DNA of 64,000 nt from Acuticoccus sediminis (GCF_003258595.1 NZ_QHHQ01000003.1:558001-622000); one strand, 5' to 3'; shown: positions 1 to 15,000, counted from the first letter of the stretch. The notes: generated by a model from the letters alone, not told the origin. Numbers and translations: made by a program.

Positions 1-3000
1 CAGCGGGGCACCCCGGCCCTGCCACGAGATGAGCCCGGACGACGGCGCGTCACCGGTATCCCCGTCCAGCACCGCCGGCTCGTCCGACGGGCCGGCGCCG
101 AGCGTGGCGACGTGCGGCGCGGCACTGGTGTCAACGAACTCGTGCAGGGACTCGTCGAACACCAGCGTGCCCTCCTGGATCGGCGCCATCATGTCGGCGA
201 CCTCGGCGATCGTGTCGTAGTTGCCGGAGGCGAACGCCGCCTGCAGCAGCGACTGCGTCTGCTGGAGGGCCGACATCGAGGCCGCCAGCTGATCGGCCGC
301 CGCCGGCGCGATGCTCACGCCCCGGGCGACGTTCGGAAGCTGCAGGTGCCGCGCGCCGCCGAACAGGATGTCGCCGGCCGGCGCGCTCGCCTGCGGGACC
401 GACCCGGCCGCCGCCGCACCGTCCGTGCGAGACCGAATCGCCTGCATCAGGTTGTCGAACAGGCCGGAGCTCTGCGCGATGGTGATGATCACCGGCTCCT
501 GGTCGTTCACCGTCACCGTCCCGTTCGGCGCGAACAGCCCGCCGGGGTTGATGATGCGCGGGTGATCGATGTCCTGGTTCGGCGGCGAGACGTTCGACTC
601 GGCGAAGAAGGCCGTGCCGGCGTTCACGACGACCACGTCGGTCGCGAACGGATTGTCGTCGCCCGCCGTCAGCACGATGTCGCCGTTGAAGGAGTTGGCG
701 AGCACTACGCGCAGGATGCCGTTGGTCTCCGTGACGACGATGTCGCCCGGCGCCTCGAACGCCACGTCGTCGCCGCCGGCCAGCGAACCGGACGGACCGG
801 TCGAGCCGATCCGCGTGTCCACCTCCAGGGCGTTGTTGAGCGTGCCGATGGAGGAGCCGGCACCGTGGACGTCGATGTCCAGCTCGCGGGCGAAGATATC
901 CGTCGCCGCATCGTTCTGGATGTCGACCACGGAGCCGCTCCGGGTGCGCAGCGACACGTCCTGAAGCGAGTTGATGGTCGCGACATTCATGTTGCCGACC
1001 AGCTCGTCGAGGTAGATGCCGCCCGTCCGCACACCCGCGAACGACACCGCGTTGAGGACGCCCGGCCCGTGCGCCGCCGAATCGATCTCCAGGAAGTCGC
1101 CGAGGATGCCGACGCCGGTCGCGAACGGCGCGGGGTTCTCGTCCGTCGGCAGGCCGGAGATCAGGAAGACCCCGTTGCCGGACACGTCGAGTGTCGGGGA
1201 CGACTGGACCGACGTGAAGGCGTCGATCAGGCGACCCGGCGCCGCGATGGTGACGTTGCCGGCGGTCGACTCGATGAGCGAGATCCGAAGGTCGCTCGTG
1301 CGCTCCTGCACGACGATGTTGCCGTTGGTCACGACCGTCGCGGCGCCGAGGACGTTCTGGTTGCCGCCGGCCCAGTTCACGTCGGTGGAGATGGCGAAGT
1401 TGACGGTCGTGTCCGGCACGTCGTCGACCACGACGGAGCCGTAGTTCGCCTCGCCGCCGCCGATGCTGGTGGTCCGCGTCGAGGCCGCCGTATCGCCCAC
1501 GTAGTCGAACGTCGTCGACACGTGGCCGATGTCGAGGAACCCGCCGGACCTCGCCTCCGCGAACAGGTAGGTGGAGTCGATCTCGACGAAGTCGGTCCCC
1601 AGCGCGCGCAGGATGTTGTCGATCCCCGGCGAGGAGATGTCCGGCCGGAAGTGCAGGTTGTAGATGCCGCTGCCGGGCTCGAGCGGGCCGACGGGGTTCT
1701 CCGGATCGATCCCCGGCGGATCGTAGAGGTTCACCGTGACGGTGCCCGCGTCGATCCCGTTGAAGCCCTCGCGGGTGTCGTTGACGACGACCTCGAGGTT
1801 GTCGCCGGCGGTGATGCGCTCGATCGCAACCGTCTCCGAGAAGTCGCCGGTGCTGTCCGAGTTCGGCCCGTCGGCGCGGTCCATGGCGGTGATGTCGACG
1901 TCGACGTCGCCGAGGGCGTCGATGGTCGCCTGCCAGTCCTGCACGACGCCGTCCATGTCGCGGTAGCGCACCAGCTCGATCGCGATCGGCACGCGGATGT
2001 CGAAGTCGCCGCCCTGGAAGGACGCGACGCCGCCGATGTCGCCCACCGCGTCGAGGTCGATGACGTTGGTGCGGATCAGCTCCACATGGCCGAGCGACCC
2101 GCCGGTCGGGCTCGGCACGACGTCGCTCTGGTCGGAGCGGATGTCGCCGCGCTGGTTAAGGATGCGCGTGGTGCCGAGCGGGTTCTCGATCCGGTCCGCC
2201 AGGATGACGTCGGAGACGCCCGGGACGGAGTTGTCGAGGATGTTCAGGATGTTGATGAGGGTCGGAGCGTAGTTCGGCGTCAGGTCGAACTCGAAGGTGA
2301 AGCGGGTCGCAGGCGCCGCGTCCGGATCGAGCGGCGTGTTGTTCGCCGGCACGCCCGGCTCGTTGTCCGGTATTTCGTCGACGATGACGTTGATGATTGC
2401 CCCGTCGTCGTTCTGCACACCGGAGCGGATATCGATGAAGTTGCCGACGTCGATGAGGTTCGTCACCAGATCGAGCGGCGACTCGTTGATGATGGTGACC
2501 GAGCCGAACGTCTTGTCCACGATGAACTCGGCCGCATTGCCCCAGATCTCGCCGGGGTCGACGTCGTCAAAGCCCTCGATCGCGTTGGCGTAGAACGTCG
2601 CGGTGCCGACCTCGTCGAACACGATCGGCGCGACGACGATGTCCGCCGTCGGGACCGGATCGCCGACGTCGAGGTCGAGGATCGTGCCGCCGGCGCCGAG
2701 GAGATCGACGTTCTGCTTCACCTGGATGACGCCGTTCTCGTCGACGACGAGGACCGGATCCTCCTCCGCGAGGAGCCTCACCCGGCTCTCGAAGAAGATG
2801 TTGCGGTCGGCCTCGGTCGAGGCGCTGGCCTCCGCGTCGCCGAAGTCGACGACCGCGCCGTTCTTGGTCGCCCGCGCACCGTTCGACAGACCCGACTGGA
2901 TTGCGTTCACGTCGAGGTCGTGGGTCGCGATGTCCGAGCCGAACCGGCCCTCAACCTTCGCTTCGGAGTCGACGTAGCCGACCGCCGTGGCGTCGGAATC

Positions 3001-6000
3001 GCCGCCCGCGCCGCCGAGCCGCGAGTGCGCCCGGCCGTAGTTGTTGATGTTGCTGGTGCGGGCGGTGATCGTCACCTCGTCGGAGCCCGTCGTGTCGGAG
3101 CCGGCGTCGAGGATCACCTCGGTGTGGGCCGCGGCCCGCGCGCTGGCACCGGAGTCGACGTCGGCCCCGAAGGCCCTCGCGTCGCTGTTCGCGTCCGCCA
3201 GGCCGCGCATGCTCGCGACCCGGGCCTCGATGTCCACGACCCGCGCGTCGAGCGTGCCGCCGATGACGGCGAGCGTCTCGGCAAGGTTCGGATCGGGATT
3301 GTCGTTGATGTCGTTGTCGCCGATGCGCGAGCGGGCTTCCGTCGTGCTGGCGCCGGCGAAGCCGCTGGTGCGAACGCGCGACACCGCCTCGACGTCGCTT
3401 CGACTGGTGCTGTCGACCGCGATCACGTCCTGGGCGCGCAGCGAGCCGTCGACCGTCGCGGTGATGCTATAGGTCGAGAGCGACTCGGTGCGGGCCACCG
3501 CGTCGTTGCCGAACGCGGCCTGGTTTGTGGACGCGTAGGTGCTGACGGTGGTGGAGCCGGAGGCATCGATGTCGATGTCGTCGCGCGCGACGAGCTCGGC
3601 CCCGCCCGCGATGTCGAGGGCGTTGACGTTGTCGCCGTCGGCCACCGCCGTCGTGGTGCCGAGGGTGATGCCGCCGCCCTGCGCCGCGTCCGTCGTCGTC
3701 GCGACGCTGAGGACCGAGTCGGAGGCGATGACGATGTCGTTCGCCGAGATCGCCGCGTCGCCGACGTTCAGCTCCACGTTGACGTCCTGCGCCGCCACGG
3801 CCGTCACCGACTCCGCGGACACCACGCCGCCGGAGACGCCGGTCGTCGACGCGGTGACGATGCCGTTGCCCGATGGCGCGGCGTTGAGACCGCCGGCTCC
3901 GCCGACACCGCTGAAGCTGCCGATGACGTCACCGGTCAGGTCGAGGATGAGGGCGTGCTCGCCCGCGCCGCCGGACGCGGTGAGGTCCACGCCGTCCACG
4001 CTGAAGGTGTGCGTGCCGCCCGTCAGCCCCCCGGCGTCGATGGCGATGGGGGCGCCGCCGGACGTGTTCGCGAGCTGGAAGGAGCCGGCCGCCCGGTTGA
4101 CGACGAAGTAGGACTGGCCCTCGACGAGACCGTCGATCGGTGCGTCCTCCACCGTGCGCAACCCGTAGATCGTCGGATCGTCGGCGTCGCGGACGATGTC
4201 GATGATCTCGGGCGGGACGAAGTTCATGTCGTCGTCGACGAAGCCGGTCGCCTCATCGGCGGTGCGCGCGAGGCGGATGTAGTCGGCGTCCGCCGCGAAG
4301 CCCGGCACGTTGCCGAGCGCTGCCCCGCCACCGGCGACGAAGTAGGTCTCGCCGTCGGCGAGGTCGGCTCCGCCCGCGACCTCGATCGTGTTCGGCCCGT
4401 CGGCGGTGAAGACCACCTCGTCACCGATATCGAAGGTGTGGCCGGGCACGTAGATGCGGTTCGAGCCGTCCGCCACCACCGGGTTCATCGCCCCCGGGTT
4501 CACGTCGGCGTCGACGACGCCCGCGGTGAACTCGGAGAGAGGCCCGGCGTGGTAGGTCACGACGTCGCCGTTCTCGAAGGTGTTGGCGCCCTGGATCGTG
4601 TTGGCCGACACGTCCCCGCGGTCGACGACGACGTCGGTCTCGGCGAGGGCCGGGTCGAAGAGCTTGATCGTGTTCTCGTCGATCACCGTCACCAGGTAGC
4701 GCTGGCCGTTGTTGAGCCCGCCCACCGGCGCGGCACCGTTGGAGTGGTAGTAGACCGCGTCGCCATCCTCGAAGGTGTGTCCCTCGATGGTGATGGTGTC
4801 GTTCGCCGTGTTGACCCCGCCGCCGAACGTGCCACCCAGATAGGTCGACGTGTCGTCCCGGACGACGGCGGTGTAGGTCCGGCCCTGGATGAGCCCGCCG
4901 CTGTCCTCCCCGACGAAGCCGATCAGGTCCCCGGTGTCGAGCCCGTGCGGCTGGCCGAAGTCCACGAAGTTGTTCGTGCCCGGGGCCGATTCGCCGATCG
5001 AGGGGTTGGTGGCATCGGTGGTCTGGACCGAGCCGTCGGCGAGCTGCACGATCGCGGTGCCGTGCTCGGCGCGCAGCACGACGTCGCCGGCCGCCTCGAT
5101 CTGCGGCGCTGCGCCGACCGTGAGGCCGACGTCCGCTGTCGCCGTCGCGATCGATCCCATGCTGCCGATGCTGAGGCCGCCGAAGGACGAGGCGACGGAC
5201 TTCGCGTCCGCGTCGGTGTTGAAGATCGCCACTACGTTGATGTCGCGGGTCGTCTGGATCTGCGAGCTGGAGGAGCCGAACTCGACGTTCAGCGCGCTGT
5301 CCGTATTGGCGCTGATGTTGCCGGAGTCGGAGATCGAGACCGTCGCGCCCTGCCGCCCCGCGAAGGCCGCGTTGGCGGCGCTGAAGCCGCGAGCGTCGAT
5401 GTTGAGGTCCCGCGCGCCGGCGACGCCTCCACCCGACACGTCGCCGTCGAAGACGACCAGCGTCGACCCGAAGGTGTTCACCGAGAGGTCGCTGCTGCTG
5501 ACCGCGATGCCGATCGACGCCGCGAACGAGTCCGCCGAGCCGAAGGCGTTGTTGGAGTTGCGCGCGACGATGCCGACGTCGCCGGTGTCCGCCCTGAGGT
5601 TGGCGTTCGTGCCGATGTCGATGCCGACGTCCGCGTCCGAGAGGGACGAGAGCGTCGACCCGTTGGCGGCGAGCCCCAGTCCGACCGAGGTCTGCCGGCC
5701 GTCGACGATGGCGCCGAAGCCGAGGTCCGCGCCGGGCTGCGAGGTGTCCACGAGGAAGCCGAGCGCATTGTCGAAGTTGAGCCGCGCGGCGATCGACAGT
5801 GGGCTCGCGCCGCCGGCGAAGACGTTCGTCGCGTCGCCGACGTCCACCGACACGTTGGGCGTGAACTCGGCATTGCCGTTGATCGCGCTGAGCGTCCCGC
5901 CCAGGGCGGCCGAGAAGCTCGTCGCCGTGGCGTAGGCGACGCCGCGCATGTCGGCGATGAGCTCGACCGGTCCGGCGTCGGAGGAGATCGCCGCGTCCGG

Positions 6001-9000
6001 CCCGAAGCCGGCCCCGACGGTCGCATCGTTGATGGCGTTGCTGGTGACGGCCCCGCCCGACCCCAGGAGGCCGATGGTGGCAAGGTTCGGCTGTGCCGTC
6101 ACGCGCCCGTCGAGTTGCGCCGAGACTGTAATGCCGGCGGCGCCCGTCGTCGCGACGGAGGTCTGCGCCGCGCCACCGACCGCGTTGCCGATCTCGGCCC
6201 GCACGCTGCCCGTGTCGGTCGCGTTGGCGACCAGCGATCCGATCGCGATGAGGAGCGAGCCGCCGATGGCGTCGACCGAGGCGTCGGCGTCGTGCTCGGC
6301 GTTCGCCAGCACGTCGACGCTATCGGCGGAGATGCGCCCGTCGTTGCCGATCCCGGCGAAGGTCTCGCTCTCGATGAGCGTCGTCACCGTGCTCGCGGTG
6401 AACGAGACGGCGAGCGAGGCGGAGACGTTCGTGACGGAAGGCGTCGCCGTCGAGACCGCGTCGGCGGTCACGTCGAGGTCGCCCGTCAGCATCATCAGGA
6501 CGTCATCGCCGACCGAGGCGCGCGTCTCGTGGTCGACCGAACCCGTCACGACCAGCGAGGACACCTGGACGGCGCCGCCGATCCGCAGCGGGTTGGCGTT
6601 GGTCGCCTCGGCGTTGACCACCGCATCGGCGTCCACGGTCACGTTGTTGGCGTCGATCAGCACGCCGTCGCCGATGCTCGAGCGCGTCGCCGAGCGGGGG
6701 CTGTCGGTGAGGCCGTCGTCGAGGATGCCGACCCGCGCGATCACGTCGACCGCGTTGACGTCCACCGCACCCGAGACGCCGGCGCTGTCGATCCGGGCGA
6801 CCGCGAGCGGGTCGCCGGTGTCGGTCACCGCCGTCAGGCTGAGATTGCCGTCGCCGAGGTTCAGCTCCGAGTTGTCGCCGACGAAGGTCTCCGTCGTACG
6901 TGAGGCGATGGCCTCGGCGTGCAGGACGCTGACATTGGCGACACCGGCGCCGCCGAAGGACGACATCGTCGCGTTCGCCTGCGCCGTCGTCTCGCTGGCA
7001 TCGACGTCGACGTCGTCCGCACTGAGCACGGTCTCCTCGCCGACGTAGGCCCGTGTGGCACCGGCGATGATCGATGTCGAGCGGATCTGGGTGATGTTCG
7101 CGGCGAACGAGCCCGAGATCGAGGTGACGAGCGTGTCCGCTGCGGTGTCGGCCGTCGCGCTGACGGTGACGTCGCCGGGATTACCGCCGCCGTTGGCGAT
7201 GGAGATCTCCGCCTGCCCGTCGGCGCCGACGTTGCGGGTCGAGCCGAGCGCTTCGCCGACGAAGGCTTCCACGTCGTGGCTGGCGAAGGCGATCGGGTTG
7301 ATCCCCTGGACCGTCACGGCACCGGCGAAGCTGATCGCGAAGGTGTCCGCGTCGGCGTCCGCGTTGCCGTCGGCGATGATGCCGAGCGACGCGGACTCGA
7401 TGTCGAGGCCGTCGCCCGCGTAGGCGCGGGTCAGGCCGCCCGCGGTCGCCCGCGGCTCGAAGAGGGTCACGTTGACGCCGGCCGACCCGCCCCCGCCGTC
7501 GGCGTTCGCGTCGGCGATGATGTCGGAGAGCGCGGTGACGTCGACGTCGCCCGACACGTCGAGCTGCGCCCCGGCCATGCCGCCGCGCACACGGCCGGCG
7601 GCCGCGCCGATGAAGGCCTCCGCCGTGCCCTCTGTCGTCGCCACGGCCGTGCCGATGCCGACACCCAGACCGAGGGTGACGTTGGCGAGCACCGTGGTCG
7701 CCACGGCGTTGAAGACGACGCGGTCGTCGCCGATCTCGCCGGCACTGACGTCCAGCGCGCCCGCCGCCATGTCGACACCGTCGCGCACGAAGGCGCTGAC
7801 GTTGCCGCTGACGATCGCCGTCGGCTCGAAGATGTCGAACGCGAGGCCGGAGACGGAGAGGCCGGCGGTGCTCGAGACGGCATTCATCGTGCTGTCCGCC
7901 ACCACCGTGACCTCGCCGCCGCCGACGTCGATGGCGGTCATCACGTTGGCCGCGTCGCGCGCCCGGCTGGCGCCGATGAACGCCTCGACGGACGCCGAGA
8001 CGGTGGCGGTCGTGCTGACGACCGTGGCCGCGCCGACGCCCGAGATCCCGACCGAGACCATGTCCGCGGTCGCATCCATCGCGCCAGTATCGGCGAGGAT
8101 TGAGAGGGAGTCTGCCGTCACGTCGACACCCTCGCCGACGTAGGCGAGCACCTCGCCGCTGACGACGGCCTCCAGCGTGTAGCCGCCGATGGTGATGCCG
8201 CCGGAGATGCCGACGCCGGTCGCGACCGGCGAGGCGACCATCGTCGCGAAGGCGTTGACCGTGAGGTCGCCGTCGAGGACAAGCGTCGCGAGGTTGGTGC
8301 TGGGGTTCGTGCCGGCCGGCGCGCCCACGTGGGCGTCGACGAGGCCGCTGACCACGGCCCGCGAGGACTGGATGGCACCGCTCGCGACACCGCTGATGCC
8401 CACGAGCCGGGTCGTCGCCAGCGCCTCGTAGGCGCCGTCCGCGTCGATGTCGAGCCCGTCCGCGACCACACGCGTCGCCTGGCCGACGTAGGCCCGCGTC
8501 ACGCCGGAGACCTCGGCGTCGGTCTGGACGAGGGCGATGGTCGCGCCGAAGCTCGCCGTGCCGTTGAAGACGTCGGACACGGCGTTCATGTCCGACCAGG
8601 CCTGAACGTCGATCGGTTCGTCGACGGTGATCACCTGGGTGAAGACGGCGTTGAGCGGCGTGCCGATGGGCCGGCCGATGAAGGCCTCCACCGTGCCGTC
8701 GACCACCGTCTCGATATCGATCGTGTCCACCGAACCCGCCGCCGAGAAGCCGGCGGTGAAGATCGACGCGGTGGCGTCGAGGTTGATCCGGTCGTCGCTG
8801 TTGCCGGCCTCGACATGCAGCTCCTCGGCCATGATGTCGACGCCCTCGCGGACGAACGCGCGCACCTCGGCGCTCGCCTCCGCCCGCGGGCGCAGGACGC
8901 TGACGTCGAAGCCGAGCGAGCCCTCGCCGCAGACGATCTCGGAGTTGGCGAGCACGACGGCGTCGGCGTCGACGATCACGTCGCCGTTCCCGTTGCCCGA

Positions 9001-12000
9001 GCCGTTGATGGCGATCGCCGGGGTGGCCGTGCTCGTCGCCGCGGTCCCCGTCTCGTTGCCGATGAAGGCCTCGACGACCGCCGTCACCCGCGCCTCGGGG
9101 ATGATCACCGACACGCCGCCGAGGAGCGCGATGCCGATGGTGTTGCTCGCGGCCTGCGCCTCCATCTGCGGTGCGTCCGCGGTGATGGCGAGGTTCTCGG
9201 CGGTGAGATCGGTGTTCTCGCCGACGTAGGCGCGCACCGAGCCGCCGGTATCGGCCGTCGCTTCATACTCGCTGACGCGGATGCCGGCGCCGGAGCCGCC
9301 CGAGATCGTCGCCTCGGAGTAGCGCTCGGACGTGGCCGCCAGCGTCGCGCGGCCGTCGCGCCCGCCGCCCGGAGCGAGCGTCACCGTCGTCGTCGATGCC
9401 GGACGCGGCGTCTCGCCGGCGCGCGTTCCGATGTAGACGGCCGTGTCGCTCGTGATCGTCGCGGTCGCGTGGCTGACGTCGACGGTATGGCCCAGCGAGA
9501 CCGCAACGGTGACGTTGTTGGCGAACGCCTCCTCGTCGCTGTCGGCGGTCATGTCGAGCTCGCCCGCAGTAAGCGTGACGTTCTCGCCGATGAAGGACTC
9601 GGTGCGGCCGGCGATGGTCGCCTCCGTCATGGTGACGGCGACGCCGTTGGCGATGCTGAAGGCGAGGTTCGCCGGGGCGGCGTCGGCCTCGAGGGTGGCG
9701 CCGGCGTCGAGGGTGAGGCGCGCGTTGCCCATGTCGATGGCGACCGGCAGCAGCAGTGCATCGTCGAGCGGGTCCACCTGTGTGCCGCCGACGAAGGCCA
9801 GCGTGTCGCGCGCGACGGTCGCGCTCATCAGCACGACGGCCCCGGCGTTGGCGCCGACCGCCACGTTGAGCCCGTTCGGCAGCGCCCGGGCGACCGAGTC
9901 GGCCGTCACGAACACGTCGTCGTCGACGTCGATCGTCATGTCGCCGTCGAGGTAGGCGCGCGTGGCGCCGCTCACGTTGGCGACGCTCTCCATCGCCGAC
10001 ACAGCGAAGTCGAGCGCGCCGGCGATGCCGATGGTCTCCGTCCGGGCGATGAGGTCGGCGTCCGCGTCGACATAGAGATCGCCGTCCGCGGTGATGTCGC
10101 TCGACACCGCATGGGCGTCGACATCGCGGTTGAGGTTCGTCGTCGCCCGCGATCCGGTCCCGGCGCCGCCACCGCCGAGGGTCACGGCGGCGATGCTGGC
10201 GCTCGACAGGACGTCGAGGTTCGCCGACGACAGGACAAGGACGTCCCCGTTCTGCGAGACCGCGGTCGAGTCCTCGAGCCGCGCGACGACGTCGCCTGCG
10301 ATATCGTTCGTCGCCTCGCCGACGCCGAGCGCCGCCCCGAACCCGAGCGACAGCGAGAGCGCGAGCACGCATGCGTCGTAGTCGGAGGTGTCCGTCGCCT
10401 CGACCGTCAGGTCGTTGAGGCTGAAGACGTCGGACCCGTCCTCCACCGCCGCTTCGACGAGACGGTTCGAGCTGTTGGACGCGACGGCGCCGGCGGCGCT
10501 GAAGGCGCCCGGCACGAACGAGACGGAGATCGCGAGCGCGATCGCATCCGCCTGCGCGTCGACGAGGCTTGTGGAGGAGGCGAGCACCTCGGCGACGTCC
10601 CCGTTACCGGCGACGGCGCTGTCCGAGACGATCGCCCGGGTCATCCCGTCGAACGTGTTGGTGGCACGCGCCGCCGCGATCGCGAAGGAGAAACTCGCCC
10701 CGAGCGAGATGCTGGCAGACACGGCCGCGGCGAGCGCGCTCGCGTCGACGTCCATGTCGTCCTCGGCGTTGACCGTGACGGAGTCGTCGGCCGACGACAC
10801 GTCGGACCCGTCGTCGATGGACGCAATGACGTCCTGCCCGACCACGTTGACGATACTGGCGCCGGTCCCCGCCCCGCTGATCGTGAGGCCCGCACTGACG
10901 CTGATCGAGACGGAAACGCCCGTCCCCTCGGCGTCGATCGAGGCATTCCCCTGCGCATCGACGAGGACGGTATCCTGCGCGTCAACGGTCGAGCCGCTGA
11001 TCGCGGCAATGACGTCGCCGCCCCAGGTGGTCCGCGCCTCGGCAAAGGAGATCGACAGCGTCGCCGACACGCCGGCCGAACCGGCGACGGAGACCGCGAC
11101 ACCGACGACGTCGAGTTCGACCTCGCTGTTGTCGCGCGCCGTCACGTCGACGCCGGCGTCCGTCGTCAGGACCGAGTCGATCACTTCGGCCGCCGTGCGG
11201 TTCGTCGCCGACACGACCGCGCGCGCGCCCGCCACGCTCCCGCTGATCGACACGCCCCCCGCCCCGCCGAGCGAGATGCCGATGCCGACCGCGTCGACCG
11301 CGACGGTCCCGAACGAGCGGGCGGTGACGTCGATGTCATCGCCCGCCGTAATCGTCGATCCCTCGACGACGGCGTCGACCGTGGTGTTGTAGTCGACGCG
11401 CGCCAGCGAGAGCGCCACCGTCAGCGCGATGGCCGCGCCTCCCGAGGCCGCGATCCCGGCCGAAACCGCCGTCAGCGTTGCATCGATGTCCGAGAGGTCG
11501 CGCGCACGGACGAGGACGCCCTCGTCCGTGGTGATTGTCGAGCCGTCGCGCACCGAGGCTTCGACGGCGTTGTTCATGATGTTGCGCGCCACGACGCCGG
11601 TCCCGGCGCCGCCGATGCTGCCGCCGCCTGCCGCCGAGATCGCCACCGCTGTCGCAATGCCGTCCGCCTCGATCGAATTGGAGAGGCGCGCATCGACCGT
11701 GACCCCGTCGGGCGCGGTGACGGTCGAACCGTCGATGGTCGCGAGGGTCGTGCCGCTCATCGAGTTGAGCGCCGTCGTCGCCGCGATCGCGATGTTCACC
11801 GCCGCGGCGCCCGAACCGGTGACCGACACCGACACCGAGAGGAGGAGCGCGTCCACCGTGGACTGGTCCGTCGCCGTCACGGAGACCTCGCCGGCCGCGT
11901 CGATGACGCTGTCGTAGACGCTCGCCTCGACCAGGCTCGTGATCGTGTTACGGGCGACCGCGCCGGTGCCCGCGCCGCCGACCGACACGCCACCGCTGCC

Positions 12001-15000
12001 GCCGACGCTGAGCGCCATCGAGACCGCGGTCGCCTGAATTTCGTTGACGTTGTCCGCATCGACGATCACGTCGCCGTCGAGCGAGGTCACGTCCGAGCCG
12101 TCGATGGTCGCGATGGTGGACGCACCGAGGGTATTGAGCGCGCGCGTCACGGCGATGGAGACGGAGACGGCCGCACCGCCGGAGCCGCTGACGTTGACCG
12201 TCGCCGCGATGAGCTGGGTCAGGAAGCTCGAGGTGTCGATGGCGTCCACCGTCACGTCGCCGTCCGCCTCGACGACCGAGCCGTTGGTGATGCTGGCCTG
12301 CGTGACGTTGTTGGTGGTGTTGCGCGCATCCGCGCCGGTTCCCGCCCCGCCGAGGGCGACGCCGGAGGCGGCCTGAAGGCTCATCGTCGCCGCGGTCGAG
12401 ATCGCCGTCGTGTCGTTGTCCGACACCGCCGTCACCGCGACGCTGTCGCCCTCGCTCGCGACGTCGGACCCGTCGATGCTCGCGAGCACGGTCCCGTTGT
12501 TGGTGTTGGTCGCCCGGGTCGCCGCGACGTTGAAGCCGATCGACGCACCGGAGCTCGCCGTGATCGACAGTGTCGACGCGAACACGCGTGCGTCCACCGG
12601 CGACAGGTTCTCGGCCGAAACCGTGATCTCGTCGGGTGCACGCACGACGCTGCCGCCATCGATGGCGGCGGTGACCGTGTTGCTCATCGTGTTGGTGGCG
12701 ACCGCACCGGATCCGGAGACCGTGACCGCGACCGCGCCGGAGGCCGTCACGTTCATGGCGATGGCGCGGGTCGCGGACTCGATCTGATTGTTGGCGCTCG
12801 CCGCCACCGTGACCTCGCCGTCGGTGGTGTCGACGGTGGAGTTGCTGACGTGGGCGTCGACAGAACCGTTCAGCGTGTTGGTCGCCGTCGCGACGACGAT
12901 GTTGATCGACACCGCGCCGGAGCTGCCGACCGCGAGCGACGCCCCGAAGGAGCCGACGGAGGCGTCGATGCTCGACACGTCGCTCGCCGCCACGCTGACC
13001 GGACCGTCCGCGTCGAGGTCCGAGTTCTCGACGATCGCCGACACGTTGCGGCTCATGGTGTTGTTGGCGGTCGCCCCGGCCCCCGTGCCGGCGAGCGAGA
13101 AGCCGCCGGACGCAGTGAGGCTCGCCGAGACGGCGACCGTCGTCGCCGTGATGGACCCCGCCCCGTTCGCCTCGACGGTGATACCGTCGCCCGTCGATTC
13201 GGCGACCGAATCCGTGATCCCGGCCGTGACGACGCCGGACAGAGCGTTCTCCGCCAGCGACACGGACACGCTGATCGACACGCCGATCGTCGGGCCGACG
13301 CTGCCGGAGATCGACGCTGCCACCGTGTCGGCATCGACCGCCGCGGTCTCGTCCGCGGTGACGGTGATCTCGTCCTCCGCGGTCACGACGCTGCCGGTGC
13401 CGATCACCGCCTCGGTGACACCCGAGAGCGTGTTGGTGGACCGCGCGCCGGCGCCGCCGAAGGCGCCGGAGAAGGTCCCGAGGCCGGCCGCGACCGTCAG
13501 CGTGACGGCGACCGTCGTCGCATCGACGGTGACGTCGTTTGAGGCGGTCACCGACACTTCGTCGCCGCTGTCGACGACGGAGTTGTCGATCCGCGCCCGC
13601 ACCTCGGTCGTCACCACGTTCTCGGCGACGGCGGCGGACGCGGCTGCGCCGAAGGTCACTGCGCCCGAGCCCAGCGTCACGGCGACGGCGGTGGAATCGT
13701 TGACCGCGTCGATGCTGCTCTCGTCGGCGGCGGTCACGAGGACCCCGTCGCCCGCCGCGATATGGCGGTCGAGGGCCGGATTGATGTCGGCGTCGGCGTC
13801 GGAGACAAGCGCCTCGACGGAGCCGCCGATGATGTTGGTCGCGAGCGCCACCGTCACCGAGACGCCGAAGTTGACCGTGCCGGAGCCGGCCGTGATTGAG
13901 ATCGCCGCGGACGAGCCGCTGACGTCGACCTCCCGGTCGCCGAGCGCGGTCACGGCGACGTTGCCATCCGCGTCCAGCGTGGCGTCGTCCACCACGGCCT
14001 GGACCGTGTTCATCACCGTGTTCTCGGCGATCGACACCGCGATCGCGAGGGTGAAGTTCACCGTCGTGCCGCCGACGGCGACGGAGACCGACGCCGCCAC
14101 GACGTCCGCCTGGATGGTGCTCTCGTCCGTGGCGGTGACGAAGATGTCCGCTCCGTTGCCGAGCACGTCGAGCACGGAGCCGTCCTCGACGGAGGCGCGC
14201 ACCGTGCTGGCGATCGTGTTGCGTGCCGCCGCGCCCGTCCCCGTCCCGGCGACGTTGACCGCACCGCTCGACCCGCCGATCGCCACGCCGACCGAGGCGC
14301 CGACGCCGACGACGTCGATCATGGCCGTCGAGCTCGCGCTGACGGTGATGAGATCCTCCGCCTCGATCCCCGAGGCGACGACCTCGGCCACCGTTGTCGT
14401 GCCGACGACGTTCTCCGCGACGGCCGCCGCGACGTTGACGGTGCCGCCGCCTTCGCCGGAGAGCCCCGCGCTCACGGAGACCGCCACGATGTTCGCGACG
14501 ATCTCGCTGTCGTCGTTCGCGATCACCGAGACCGGCCCGCCGGCGGAGACGTCCGCGTCGCGAACGGCCGCCGTCGCGGTCGTGCCGATGGTGTTGCTGG
14601 CGCGCGAGACACCCACGCTGACCGAGATCTGCGCGCTGTCCGACCCCGTGAAGGCCACCGTCACCGACACCGCGTCGACGTCGATCGCCGTCTCGCTGTC
14701 CGCGGTCACGGAGACGTCGTCGCCGGAGGTGACGTCGACGTCCTCGACGAGCGCCTCGACGGTGTTGTTGACCACGTTGTCGGCGACCGCGACGGCGGCC
14801 GATCCGTTGCCGGACGTATCGCCGCCGATGGCGATCGTCGCGATCCCCGCGACGGCGCTGGCGCCGACCGTGCCGGTATCGGCGGCGCTGACGGTCACCG
14901 CGTCGCCCGCGTCGACGGTCTCGGGGCTCGCCGGCGAACTGTCGACGATGGCCGCCCGCGTCACGTTGGCGATGTCGTTGAGAATGACCGCGCCGGTGGC

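Noticed and set aside
112-6903. A 2,263-codon open frame on the plus strand
   Set aside because: It is antisense to the giant gene, made almost only of R, D, V, G, H and A with no domain sense, and has no ribosome site. GC-rich repetitive coding DNA leaves such frames open by composition.
8329-13542. A 1,737-codon open frame on the plus strand
   Set aside because: Same antisense artefact; its apparent repeats simply mirror the repeats of the minus-strand gene.
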